Source: Bacteroidota bacterium
GTDB lineage: Bacteria; Bacteroidota; Bacteroidia; Bacteroidales; Tenuifilaceae
Assembly (NCBI GenBank): GCA_029560875.1
Contig: JAKQKB010000089.1
Coordinates: forward strand, 62,001-126,000
Length of the DNA: 64,000 nt
Direction: 5' to 3'
Shown piece after piece: positions 37,129 to 45,984 of the stretch. Numbering within the stretch: position 1 is the first letter of the stretch; each line of letters begins with the position of its first letter. Position numbers and translations under genes: made by a program. Under the pieces are notes generated by a model. That model made no database searches, was not told the origin of the DNA, and worked only from the letters and a program-made list of their open reading frames with translations.

Positions 37129-37587
37129 ATGACCTTAATCATTGTTCTTATTGTAATTGGACTCATCTTTCTTGTTGCAGAGTTTCTGATTATTCCTGGT
37201 ATTACTGTTGCTGGTATTGCTGGGTTTGTGCTTATTGTTTTTGGAGTATACCTAGGCTATAGCCAGTATGGGGCCACCGCTGGTCATATTATCTTGTTAT
37301 CTACCGCTGTCGCTTCTGTGGCAACAATTGCGCTATCACTCAGGGCTAAAACTTGGCGATGGGCCACTTTGAGTACGAATATCGACTCAAAGGCAACCGA
37401 GGAGTACGAGCATATTATAAAGCCTGGCGATGTGGGCATTACCGTTAGTCGTTTGGCGCCTATGGGTAAAGCTGTAATCAACGATAATATTGTTGAGGTA
37501 ACAGCCCTTGGCGAGATGATTGACCAGCAGTCGACCATTGAGGTAGTTAAGGTTGAAGGGAATAAAATAATTGTAAAACTTAAATAA
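37129..37587 (+). CDS. NfeD-family membrane protein
   Basis: 152 residues: two or three hydrophobic helices ([52 protein letters not shown]) followed by an OB-fold NfeD domain ([20 protein letters not shown], then [12 protein letters not shown]). NfeD proteins work next to flotillin/SPFH proteins in membrane microdomains; floA begins eight bases downstream. Confidence 0.9.
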   Translation: MTLIIVLIVIGLIFLVAEFLIIPGITVAGIAGFVLIVFGVYLGYSQYGATAGHIILLSTAVASVATIALSLRAKTWRWATLSTNIDSKATEEYEHIIKPGDVGITVSRLAPMGKAVINDNIVEVTALGEMIDQQSTIEVVKVEGNKIIVKLK

Positions 37588-37594
37588 TAATTTT

Positions 37595-38575
37595 ATGAGT
37601 GAACTTAGTGTTTTGCTTGTGATAATTGCTGTAAGTATTGTTGGCTTATGGATTATCCTCTATTTTGTGCCGCTAGGATTGTGGTTCCAAGCGTTAGTGT
37701 CCAATGTTCGCATGTCGCTTATTCAGTTAATAGTGATGCGCTGGAGAAAGGTTCCGCCAAGGGAAATTGTTGATGCCATGATTACAGGTACAAAAGCTGG
37801 ATTGGAACTTAACCCCAATCAACTTGAAGCTCACTACCTTGCTGGTGGGAGGGTTAGAAAAGTAGTTAACGCATTAGTTTCTGCACAAAAAGCGAATATT
37901 CCTCTGGATTTCAAGATGGCCACAGCTATCGACCTTGCTGGTCGCGATGTGTTTGAGGCTGTTCAAATGTCCGTTAACCCTAAGGTAATTAACACTCCTC
38001 CTGTAACAGCCGTTGCAAAGGATGGTATTCAGCTTATAGCAAAAGCCCGCGTAACTGTTAGAGCTAATATTAAACAGTTGGTCGGTGGTGCAGGCGAGGA
38101 AACTGTTCTTGCTCGCGTAGGTGAAGGTATTGTTTCGTCAATTGGTTCTTCCGATTCTCATAAGAAAGTACTTGAGAACCCTGATTTTATATCGAGAGTT
38201 GTGTTAGAAAAAGGTCTTGATGCTGGAACAGCATTTGAGATTCTTTCAATTGATATTGCTGATATTGATATTGGACGTAACATTGGTGCAGTGCTGCAAA
38301 TGGACCAAGCTAATGCCGATAAGAATATTGCTCAGGCAAAAGCCGAGGAGCGTCGTGCAATGGCGGTTGCTTACGAACAGGAGATGAAAGCAAAAGCACA
38401 GGAGGCACGTGCTAAGGTTATTGAGGCAGAAGCACAAATTCCAATGGCAATGGCAGAGGCATTCCGTAGTGGAAATATGGGTATTATGGATTATCAAAGG
38501 TTGAAAAACATTGAGGCGGATACCAATATGCGCGAAAATATTGCCAAACCTGGTAATGATTCCAAGAAAAAATAA
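37595..38575 (+). CDS. floA: Flotillin-like protein FloA
   Basis: 326 residues with an N-terminal membrane hairpin ([20 protein letters not shown]), then the typical FloA sequence [40 protein letters not shown] and [14 protein letters not shown], and an Ala/Glu-rich coiled coil with [18 protein letters not shown]. Forms oligomeric membrane microdomains with NfeD. Followed by a strong terminator. Confidence 0.95.
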   Translation: MSELSVLLVIIAVSIVGLWIILYFVPLGLWFQALVSNVRMSLIQLIVMRWRKVPPREIVDAMITGTKAGLELNPNQLEAHYLAGGRVRKVVNALVSAQKANIPLDFKMATAIDLAGRDVFEAVQMSVNPKVINTPPVTAVAKDGIQLIAKARVTVRANIKQLVGGAGEETVLARVGEGIVSSIGSSDSHKKVLENPDFISRVVLEKGLDAGTAFEILSIDIADIDIGRNIGAVLQMDQANADKNIAQAKAEERRAMAVAYEQEMKAKAQEARAKVIEAEAQIPMAMAEAFRSGNMGIMDYQRLKNIEADTNMRENIAKPGNDSKKK

Positions 38576-38593
38576 ATTTTAATAGTCTAAAAA

Positions 38594-38626
38594 TGAGAGG
38601 AGAAGTATTTTTCTCCTCTTTTTTTT
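38594..38626 (+). terminator. Rho-independent terminator after floA
   Basis: Perfect 9-bp stem AGAGGAGAA / TTCTCCTCT, 6-base loop, followed by a T tract of eight or more bases. Confidence 0.85.
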
Positions 38627-38635
38627 AAATTATAT

Positions 38636-38666
38636 TTTGCAAATTACAGATGTTTTAATACTTTTG
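38636..38666 (+). promoter_or_regulatory. Promoter of the tRNA-Ser/tRNA-Pro unit
   Basis: TTTG (38636-38639), 19 bases, TACTTTTG (38659-38666), followed 54 bases later by tRNA-Ser. Confidence 0.6.
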
Positions 38667-38720
38667 TCAGGCTTTTCGAAAACCTGTTAGCGGTTGAGAG
38701 AAGAATTTCAGTTGACCCAC

Positions 38721-38810
<90 letters not shown>

Positions 38811-38825
38811 AAAAGGGCTATAGTT

Positions 38826-38900
<75 letters not shown>

Positions 38901-38906
38901 CAAAAG

Positions 38907-38934
38907 AAAAGGGAACGGAAACGTTCCCTTTTTT
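38907..38934 (+). terminator. Rho-independent terminator after tRNAs
   Basis: Perfect 11-bp stem AAAAGGGAACG / CGTTCCCTTTT with GAAA tetraloop and T run; seven bases after tRNA-Pro. Also faces the convergent aroC. Confidence 0.85.
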
Positions 38935-38973
38935 CATTTCTATCTTTCGAAGAGTTCAAGAGCCCTTTATATT

Positions 38974-39942
38974 TTACAATTCTTCTGATAAATCTGCAAG
39001 CACTATTGCTGTTACAGCCTCAATTACCACAGGAACGCGCAATGCAATGCAGGCATCGTGACGACCTTTAATGTCGAGGTTTTCAGTTTTGCCATTTACC
39101 ATATTTACGGTTTGCTGCGGTATACCGATGCTCGATGTGGGTTTCACAGCCACTCGGAAAACCAATTCGTTACCATTGGTAATACCACCAGATATTCCTC
39201 CAGCATTATTGGTAGATGTTCTTCCTTGGGCATCTAGAAACTTATCGTTATGCTGAGAGCCTGTCATTGCAGCAGCAGAAAAGCCTGAGCCAAACTCAAT
39301 TCCCTTGATTGCTGGAACAGCAAAAACAATATGGCTAATTAACGATTCCACTGAATCGAAAAATGGTTCGCCTAGTCCAACAGGCAGATTATTTGCAATG
39401 CACTCCACAATACCTCCAACAGAATCGCGACTTTCAAGCGCCTTGCTGATTTTTCCTTCTATATCGCTACTTCCGCCAACCGAAATCAAATTAGCGCTTA
39501 CGTTTATTGGCTCTATCACCTTTTTTGCAATAACACCAGCAGCAACTAGCGCAAGGGTTAAACGGCCAGAGAAATGTCCACCGCCACGGTAATCGTTATA
39601 GCCGTTAAATTTTTGATGTGCAACAAAATCGGCATGTCCGGGTCGGGGTAAATCCTTTATGCGCTCGTAATCGCCCGATTGGGTGTTGGCATTCCTGAAA
39701 ATAATGGTAAGCGGTGCACCTGTGGTAAAACCATTGAACCATCCAGAGATTATTTCGGGAACATCATCCTCGATACGCGGAGTGGTTCCTTTTGCGCCCG
39801 ATTTACGACGAGAAATATCGTGCGTAAAATCATCTAACTGCAACGATAATCCTGGTTTAACGCCATCGATAGTAACCCCAACAGCAGGGCCGTGCGATTC
39901 ACCAAAGATTGATATTTTAAATATTCGTCCGAATGTGTTCAT
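38974..39942 (-). CDS. aroC: Chorismate synthase
   Basis: The start MNTFGRIFKISIFGESHGP at 39942 is the family start; an ATG 12 codons earlier is not. 322 residues, slightly short for the family but with all signature stretches: GESHGPAVGVTIDG, RRKSGAKGTTPRIEDD, RPGHADF, YRGGGHFSGRLT and the C-terminal GRHDACIALRVPV. Makes chorismate from EPSP with reduced FMN. Last gene of the aromatic supra-operon. Confidence 0.95.
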   Translation of the reverse strand: MNTFGRIFKISIFGESHGPAVGVTIDGVKPGLSLQLDDFTHDISRRKSGAKGTTPRIEDDVPEIISGWFNGFTTGAPLTIIFRNANTQSGDYERIKDLPRPGHADFVAHQKFNGYNDYRGGGHFSGRLTLALVAAGVIAKKVIEPINVSANLISVGGSSDIEGKISKALESRDSVGGIVECIANNLPVGLGEPFFDSVESLISHIVFAVPAIKGIEFGSGFSAAAMTGSQHNDKFLDAQGRTSTNNAGGISGGITNGNELVFRVAVKPTSSIGIPQQTVNMVNGKTENLDIKGRHDACIALRVPVVIEAVTAIVLADLSEEL

Positions 39943-39984
39943 TGTTTCGTTGTTAGTTGTTCGTAAAGAAATTGTCATATGTCA

Positions 39985-41226
39985 CTATTCACCTGTCACT
40001 CGAAGTAAGTCACTAAAAAAATCTGGATAACTCTTGGATACGGCTTCGGCGCCATCAATCTCAACCTCGCAATTACCCTTTAATGCGGCAACTGCGCAAG
40101 CCATTGCAATGCGATGGTCGCCGTGCGATTGAACTTTAGCCGATTTCGGCTTTCCTCCTTGAATTATCATTAAATCGTTCTGCACCTTAATATCGATTCC
40201 CAATTTAGTGAATTCCTCCATAAGCGTTGCAGCCCTATCGCTCTCCTTTACTTTTAGTCGGCCAACGCCCAGAATTTTTGATTCCCCAACACAATGCGAA
40301 GCAAGTGCTACTAATGGAGGGAACAAATCAGGACAATGCGTGGCGTCGAAATCAAAGCCAGCTAAATTCTCTCTCTTCACAAAAATACTATTCTCACGAA
40401 TGGAAACGTATGCACCACACCACATTAAAGCATTGATAATTGCCCTATCGGCTTGAAGCGAGCGTGGGTTAAGATTCATCACCTCTACCTCTCCAGCAAT
40501 TGCACCAGCAACAAGCAAAAAGGCAGCACCACTCCAATCGCCCTCAACATTATACTTGCAGGGCTTGTAGCGCTGAGGCACTTTAATTCTGAATTCCGAA
40601 TTATTGATATTCTCAACATCAACACCAAACTTACACATCATATCTATAGTTAACTGCACGTAGGGAATGCTTTTGAGATTATCAACCAATATTGTCACAT
40701 TGGAACTTGCCATTGGCGAAGCCATAAGCAAACCCGTAAGCACTTGCGAACTTAATGAGCCATCTACGCTGATTCGCCCACCTTTTATTGGCCCTTTTAC
40801 CTGTATTGGCAGAAAACCATTTGCAGTAGAACACTCAACACCAAACTGATTCAACGCATCGGTAATTATCTGCATTGGCCTATTCATCAGGGAACCGTCA
40901 CCAATCAAGGTTATATCGCCATTAAGGGTTGATGCAATTGGCGAGAACATCCGAATGCTTAATCCAGATTCTCCACAGTTCAGCGGACGTGCAGGAAGTT
41001 TTAATCCACCATCAACAATTAAATGATTAGTATCTCCATCAATAGTTGCTCCCAAATCCTTGCAAACACGAATTGCCGCTTGGCAATCGTCACTGTTTCC
41101 CACGTTTAAAATCTCAGAACGTCCTTCGGCCATAGATGCAAGCGCAATTGCCCTTTGTGCAACGCTTTTAGATGCAGGAGCCTGCACAACACCATTAACT
41201 GCCGAAGACCTTACAAACCTCTTCAT
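39985..41226 (-). CDS. aroA: 3-phosphoshikimate 1-carboxyvinyltransferase (EPSP synthase)
   Basis: 413 residues. Adds enolpyruvate from PEP to shikimate 3-phosphate. Motifs: APASKSVAQRAIALASMAEG, NCGESGLSIRMFSPIAS, the Ser-Gln pair in DGSLSSQVLTGL, and LKVKESDRAATLMEEF with SHGDHRIAMACAVAAL. The start overlaps the end of aroE by 32 bases, which points to coupled translation. Confidence 0.95.
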   Translation of the reverse strand: MKRFVRSSAVNGVVQAPASKSVAQRAIALASMAEGRSEILNVGNSDDCQAAIRVCKDLGATIDGDTNHLIVDGGLKLPARPLNCGESGLSIRMFSPIASTLNGDITLIGDGSLMNRPMQIITDALNQFGVECSTANGFLPIQVKGPIKGGRISVDGSLSSQVLTGLLMASPMASSNVTILVDNLKSIPYVQLTIDMMCKFGVDVENINNSEFRIKVPQRYKPCKYNVEGDWSGAAFLLVAGAIAGEVEVMNLNPRSLQADRAIINALMWCGAYVSIRENSIFVKRENLAGFDFDATHCPDLFPPLVALASHCVGESKILGVGRLKVKESDRAATLMEEFTKLGIDIKVQNDLMIIQGGKPKSAKVQSHGDHRIAMACAVAALKGNCEVEIDGAEAVSKSYPDFFSDLLRVTGE

Positions 41227-42154
41227 CTAAAAAAGTATTTAAACATCCTACCTGCGCTGCAGGAAGCGATATAACAATATCTACATTTATCAAACTCACA
41301 AACCTAGCACCCGATGAATATGGAATTGCATTAATCGAGTTCTTCTCTAACTCAACATTAAGTCCTTTCTCCATCAACTTAACATCTGGTTCTACGCCAA
41401 AATAGTACTTATACGACTCAACAGCCTGATTGATGAGCCAGCGTTTTCCCGATATTATTTTACAATCGAAAGCCTCAGCATAAATGCCAAAATTCGACAT
41501 TCGGTAGTTTGCATCGAGAATAATTAAGTTTGAGGGCAAATCAACATCGCTAATTGGGTTAGCATCGGGCAATAAGGTAGATACAACAACATCAAATCCG
41601 CCAATTTCAGATTTGATTTTATCAATTTCCAAAACCCTACACCCAAAATCATCGGCAATGAGCTGTGCTTTAGAGTGAGTACGGTTTGAAACCGTAACCT
41701 CTGCCCCATTTTTCACTAAGCCATAAACGGCAGCCCTAGCCGCAGGGCCTGCACCAAGTATAAGACATTTCAGTCCATTCAAGTTCAAGCCCGACTCAAT
41801 AAGTGAACGGGTAACACCGAAATGGTCAGTATTGTAACCCGATAATTTACCATCGGCATTAACAATTGTATTAACTCCGCCAATTAGTTTAGCATCATCG
41901 GAGATAAAATCCAGATAAGGAATCACCTCCTCTTTAAATGGAGTGGTAATGTTAGCCCCCGAAATATTCAGGTTTTTTATTATCTCAATCACATCCATAC
42001 CACTTAATGCTCTGATTCGCGTATAGAATGCATCCATTCCCGACTTTTCAAAAACTGAGTTAAAAAGCTGTGGGCTTCGGCTATGAAGGATTGGTTTGCC
42101 AAAAACGGCGTAATATTTTCTTTGTGACTGGTGACTGGTGACTGGTGACATCAT
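41195..42154 (-). CDS. aroE: Shikimate dehydrogenase
   Basis: 319 residues. Reduces 3-dehydroshikimate with NADPH. Motifs YAVFGKPILHSRSPQLFN (substrate SxS), NITTPFKEEVIPYLD with the catalytic Lys, NTDHFGVTRSL and the Rossmann GAGPAARAAVYGL with NRTHSKAQ. Odd: after the normal family end (GVEPDVKLMEKGLN) about 48 extra residues run into the aroA start region. The start ATGATG is followed by a heptamer repeat (GTGACTG on the plus strand, 42124-42150) coding SPVTSHQS. Confidence 0.92.
   Translation of the reverse strand: MMSPVTSHQSQRKYYAVFGKPILHSRSPQLFNSVFEKSGMDAFYTRIRALSGMDVIEIIKNLNISGANITTPFKEEVIPYLDFISDDAKLIGGVNTIVNADGKLSGYNTDHFGVTRSLIESGLNLNGLKCLILGAGPAARAAVYGLVKNGAEVTVSNRTHSKAQLIADDFGCRVLEIDKIKSEIGGFDVVVSTLLPDANPISDVDLPSNLIILDANYRMSNFGIYAEAFDCKIISGKRWLINQAVESYKYYFGVEPDVKLMEKGLNVELEKNSINAIPYSSGARFVSLINVDIVISLPAAQVGCLNTFLDEEVCKVFGS
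42124..42150. repeat. Heptanucleotide tandem repeat GTGACTG x3.9 in the 5' end of aroE
   Basis: Three exact units at 42124-42130, 42131-42137 and 42138-42144, then GTGACA. They lie inside the reading frame three codons after the aroE start. A one-unit change would shift the frame. Confidence 0.7.
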
Positions 42155-42173
42155 GCTACTAACTTCTAAAATT

Positions 42174-42833
42174 CTAACATCCCGCTTCCATCATCTTTAA
42201 CATACTCTCAACCACGTCATAGTTCATTTGACCTGGAGCAACCTCTTTCCCTTTAATTGATGCGTAGGTAAACGGTGCACCAAGCATTGGGGCAGCCAAA
42301 CGGGTGATTTTTCCAATTTCGCCCATACAAAAGGCAACTAACTTTGTGTATTTCTCATATAAACCAAGCACTCTGGAGCAATCCTCTGTACTATGAGCAG
42401 TACAAGCAATTTTAACGATATCGGCACCCGACCCAACCATTTTTTCAACTAAACGCGATAAATCCCAGTGTCCTGGAGTTTTCTCGTAGTTATGGTATGA
42501 TAAAACAACCTTACAACCCTTACTATGAGCCAAATCGGCAATCTTATCGCGGTAAACCTCTGGTACATTAATATCGATATCAACACAAGTGCAACCAAAC
42601 TCAATTGCCTGACTATACTTTGAGAACAAAACGTCGAAATGGTTATCGGAACGGTATGTAGCAATTGCACATTTATTCTGGCTGAAAATTGAGGAAAACT
42701 GTTCGTTGGAGAAGTCCAATAAATCCATTCTGATTTCGGCTAACGAAACATTGCTGAGATGCTTTAAAGCCTCATCGAAAGTAACATTCCCTATGGTTAA
42801 ACAAATCTTTGGATGCATTTTTTTTAGTGACAA
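42174..42833 (-). CDS. aroD: Type I 3-dehydroquinate dehydratase
   Basis: 219 residues. Converts 3-dehydroquinate to 3-dehydroshikimate through a Schiff base. Motifs: AEIRMDLLDFS, ATYRSDNHFD, VVLSYHNYEKTPG with the catalytic His, GADIVKIACTAHS with the Schiff-base Lys, and FCMGEIGKITRLAAP. Between aroB (10 bases upstream) and aroE. Confidence 0.93.
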   Translation of the reverse strand: MSLKKMHPKICLTIGNVTFDEALKHLSNVSLAEIRMDLLDFSNEQFSSIFSQNKCAIATYRSDNHFDVLFSKYSQAIEFGCTCVDIDINVPEVYRDKIADLAHSKGCKVVLSYHNYEKTPGHWDLSRLVEKMVGSGADIVKIACTAHSTEDCSRVLGLYEKYTKLVAFCMGEIGKITRLAAPMLGAPFTYASIKGKEVAPGQMNYDVVESMLKMMEAGC

Positions 42834-42843
42834 GTGACTTTTT

Positions 42844-43869
42844 TCAACCTTTAACTAAATAACTTTTAATCTCATTCAACGGCAACCTCTCAATTACAAC
42901 ATTCCCAATTCCTTTCATCAAAATAAAATCGATGGAATCGTCAACCTTTTTCTTGTCCTTGGTTAGAGCATCGAATATTTTCAAAGGATTAATGCTTGTG
43001 CAGATTGGCAGCTGAAGTTCTCGAAGCAAGTTCATCAATCGCATATAGTCGCGTTTTTCGAGCAGGCCCTTTTCCGTTGATAAACGAGCCGAAAGCTCAA
43101 GTCCAATGCTAACGCTTTGTCCGTGAGGCAAACCCGACACCTTTTCAACGGCGTGACCCCAAGTGTGACCGAGGTTCAACTTCTTACGCTCACCCTTCTC
43201 GTTTTCATCCGCAGTTACAATGTTTGCCTTAATTCGAACCGACTTTGCCAGCAAAGGAGTTATTACCTCAACATCGCATTGCATTAACTTCTCGATATTA
43301 TTCTCCATAAACGCAAAGTCAGCAGCATCGGCAATTAAGCAATGCTTTACCATTTCGGCAAAACCATTGGAAAGTTCAACAACAGGCAAAGTTTTCAGCA
43401 TCGATGTATCGCAGATAACAAACTTTGGCTGATTGAATGTTCCAATAATATTTTTGTATCCATCCAAATCAACTCCATTTTTGCCTCCCACGCTGGCATC
43501 GACCTGAGCAAGTAGGCTTGTAGCCACAAAGCCAAACTCCACGCCACGCATATATGTAGATGCCACAAAACCTGCAATATCGCAAACAACTCCGCCACCA
43601 ATTCCAACAATAAAGGAACTTCTATCGGCTCCAGCATCAAGCAACCAACGGTAAATCTCAGAAACTGAAAGTAAATTTTTTGATGCTTCACCAGCTTTTA
43701 CAACAATCTTTGGATAATTGGGGAATTTATCACCATAGAGTTTATCTACATTCTCATCGGTTATAATGTAAACACCCTTGCCAGGAATGTATTTCGATAG
43801 ATTTGAAATGCTTTCCCCTACAATTATTGTCGATTCTGATATTTTGCCTTTTACTTGTATTATTTCCAT
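42844..43869 (-). CDS. aroB: 3-dehydroquinate synthase
   Basis: 341 residues. Uses NAD and a divalent metal to turn DAHP into 3-dehydroquinate. Motifs: GIGGGVVCDIAGFVASTYMRGV, LLAQVDASVGGKNGVD, GFAEMVKHCLIADA and metal-binding LNLGHTWGHAVEKVSGLPHGQSVS cited in parts. Separated from the upstream DAHP synthase gene by 117 bases that hold a dispersed repeat. Confidence 0.95.
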   Translation of the reverse strand: MEIIQVKGKISESTIIVGESISNLSKYIPGKGVYIITDENVDKLYGDKFPNYPKIVVKAGEASKNLLSVSEIYRWLLDAGADRSSFIVGIGGGVVCDIAGFVASTYMRGVEFGFVATSLLAQVDASVGGKNGVDLDGYKNIIGTFNQPKFVICDTSMLKTLPVVELSNGFAEMVKHCLIADAADFAFMENNIEKLMQCDVEVITPLLAKSVRIKANIVTADENEKGERKKLNLGHTWGHAVEKVSGLPHGQSVSIGLELSARLSTEKGLLEKRDYMRLMNLLRELQLPICTSINPLKIFDALTKDKKKVDDSIDFILMKGIGNVVIERLPLNEIKSYLVKG

Positions 43870-43884
43870 TGCAATGCTTGCCTT

Positions 43885-43954
43885 TTGTCATTTTGAGCGA
43901 AGCGAAAAATCTAAATCTCAATTCACAGATACCTCACTTCGTTCGGCATGACAA
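43885..43954. repeat. Dispersed intergenic repeat, second copy
   Basis: Begins TTGTCATTTTGAGCGAAGCG and ends TTCGGCATGACAA. The left 28 bases differ from the copy at 15683 at only about three positions and the right end also matches in inverted form. Lies between the aroF-like gene and aroB. Confidence 0.65.
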
Positions 43955-43986
43955 TAATTTTAATACTCAAAGTTACGTTGATTTTT

Positions 43987-45093
43987 TCAAATAACTCTAT
44001 TTTCGTGAGCAATCAGATTCTTTTGCATTCCGACCGATTCCTCGTGGATACTTCTAAAAAGTTTTTCGAGGAACTGTGGTCGCAAGCCCGATTCCACACC
44101 TTTACTTGTAACTCGCTCCAAAACCTGATTCCAACGGGTAGATTGTAGCACATGCATTTTCTCGTTCCGTTTTACATCGGCAATTTTGCCAGCAAGCTCC
44201 ATTCTGTTAGAAAGTACCCATACCAGCAAATCGTCCATAATATCAATCTCTGCCCTTAGCTCATCAAGCATTTCCAATGAAAATTTACGGGATGGAGCCT
44301 CTTCGGCTAAAATTAATTTCGACAAATCGTGGAATTGCTTTGGGGTTAACTGCTGGGCCGAATCGCTCAACGCAATTTCGGGGTAAGGATGCACTTCCAC
44401 CATCAAACCATCAAAGTTCAAATCCATTGCCCGTTGGGCAACTAGTGGTACTAATTCGCTTTTTCCAGTTATGTGACTAGGGTCACATATAATTGGGAGA
44501 TTTGGATAACGCATTTTTAGTTGAAGCGGAATATCCCACAAAGGTTGATTGCGGAAAACCGATTTACCCCAAATTGAAAACCCTCGATGAATTGCTCCCA
44601 ACCTATAAATTCCCGCATTGTAAAGCCTGCGGATTGCACCCTCCCAAAGTTCAATATCGGGACTTAACGGATTCTTAACTAGGACGGGAATATCAACGCC
44701 CTTTAAAGCATCGGCAATTTCCTGCATTGCAAAGGGATTAGAAACCGTGCGAGCGCCAATCCAAATTAAATCTGTCCCAAATTTCAGTGCTTCGTAAACG
44801 TGCTGATGACTGCCAACCTCGGTAGAAAAAGGTAAACCTGACTCGCGTTTTACATCGCGTAACCAAGCCAAAGCCTCGTTTCCGTAACCCTGAAAGGAAT
44901 TTGGAGTCGTTCGTGGCTTCCAAACCCCAGCCCGCATGTAGGAAACTGAGTTTGCGCTTTTTAAACTGTTGGCAACACACAGCAACTGCTCTGGCGACTC
45001 AGCACTGCAAGGCCCAGCAATAATTAAAGGCCCATCAGCCTTACTACCCCAACCGCTAAGCGGCTGCAATTGAGGAAGATTTTCTCTTTCCAT
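43987..45093 (-). CDS. Bifunctional DAHP synthase / chorismate mutase
   Basis: 368 residues. The N-terminal 265 residues are a KDPG-type (AroA-beta) DAHP synthase: IIAGPCSAESPEQL, MRAGVWKPRTTPNSFQGYG, LIWIGARTVSNPF, VLVKNPLSPD and PIICDPSHITGK. The C-terminal about 90 residues are an AroQ-type chorismate mutase (RAEIDIMDDLLVWVLSNRM, with KIADVKR). The fused mutase probably lets prephenate or chorismate inhibit DAHP synthesis (family knowledge). Its start lies 38 bases inside the end of the upstream tyrA. Confidence 0.95.
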   Translation of the reverse strand: MERENLPQLQPLSGWGSKADGPLIIAGPCSAESPEQLLCVANSLKSANSVSYMRAGVWKPRTTPNSFQGYGNEALAWLRDVKRESGLPFSTEVGSHQHVYEALKFGTDLIWIGARTVSNPFAMQEIADALKGVDIPVLVKNPLSPDIELWEGAIRRLYNAGIYRLGAIHRGFSIWGKSVFRNQPLWDIPLQLKMRYPNLPIICDPSHITGKSELVPLVAQRAMDLNFDGLMVEVHPYPEIALSDSAQQLTPKQFHDLSKLILAEEAPSRKFSLEMLDELRAEIDIMDDLLVWVLSNRMELAGKIADVKRNEKMHVLQSTRWNQVLERVTSKGVESGLRPQFLEKLFRSIHEESVGMQKNLIAHENRVI

Positions 45094-45973
45094 TATCTCT
45101 TGCTTTTAACTGTTTACGCGACTCCTCGAACTGTTCCCTTATATCTACTGCACTATCAATAAAATCGGCAACTGCCAACTGATTATTTGCTGCAATACTC
45201 TGCTCTAATCTCTGTAGCTCGGCAATCATCAATCCAAGATTGCTAAGAACATTTTGCTTGTTCTGATTCACTATTGGCAGCCACATACTGGCAGGACTTT
45301 TTGCCAAACGCGAGGCAGAATCAAATCCAGTTGACGCAATATTTTCCCATTCAGGATTTTCGTGATTAACCGATTTAACAACGTTGCACAACGAGTATGC
45401 AACTAATTGAGGTAAATGCGAAACCAATCCCACAAGTCTATCGTGTTGCAGTGGCTCTATGTATTCAACTTTTGAGTTGAGTTGATGAAATAGTTCGTGA
45501 GCAACTTTAAGCGCGTAGCTCGATGAACGCTGCGGCTGACATATGTAGGTTTTACAACCAGCAAACAGGTCGGCATCAGCACCATCGAGTCCCTTTACCG
45601 ATGAACCAGCCATTGGATGCGCTGCAACGAAGTTTTTCCTGTTGATATGGCTTTTGAGAGCGCTGCATATCGATGCCTTTGTGGAGCCCAAATCTATAAC
45701 CACTGTCCTTTCGTCGACGTAGTCAAGAATCTCTGTAATAATTGGGATTGCAACATCAACGGGAGTGGCAACAACAATGATATTTGCGTACGCAATAGCA
45801 TCGTGCAAACTCCACTCAACATCCACCATTCCTTGCTGAATGGCCTGTTCAACACTATTTTTATTGGTATCGACACCAGCAACTAGTCCAACTTTTCCGT
45901 GAAGACCTAGTCCAATGGAACAGCCCATTTGGCCAGTTCCTACAATTGCTAAACTTTTTTTACTTAAATCCAT
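45056..45973 (-). CDS. tyrA: Prephenate dehydrogenase
   Basis: 305 residues. NAD-dependent oxidative decarboxylation of prephenate to 4-hydroxyphenylpyruvate. Rossmann motif AIVGTGQMGCSIGLGL, VIDLGSTKASIC, the AAHPMAGSSVKG catalytic segment with HDRLVGLVSHLPQL. The C-terminal 20 residues are basic and Ser/Ala-rich and overlap the next gene. Eleven bases after pheA. Confidence 0.93.
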   Translation of the reverse strand: MDLSKKSLAIVGTGQMGCSIGLGLHGKVGLVAGVDTNKNSVEQAIQQGMVDVEWSLHDAIAYANIIVVATPVDVAIPIITEILDYVDERTVVIDLGSTKASICSALKSHINRKNFVAAHPMAGSSVKGLDGADADLFAGCKTYICQPQRSSSYALKVAHELFHQLNSKVEYIEPLQHDRLVGLVSHLPQLVAYSLCNVVKSVNHENPEWENIASTGFDSASRLAKSPASMWLPIVNQNKQNVLSNLGLMIAELQRLEQSIAANNQLAVADFIDSAVDIREQFEESRKQLKARDNGKRKSSSIAAA

Positions 45974-45984
45974 AGTATTAATTT

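Noticed and set aside
45056..45093. Frameshift between tyrA and the DAHP synthase gene
   Set aside because: Both reading frames keep family-like ends and starts, and a similar overlap is present at aroE/aroA; an ordinary coupled overlap.
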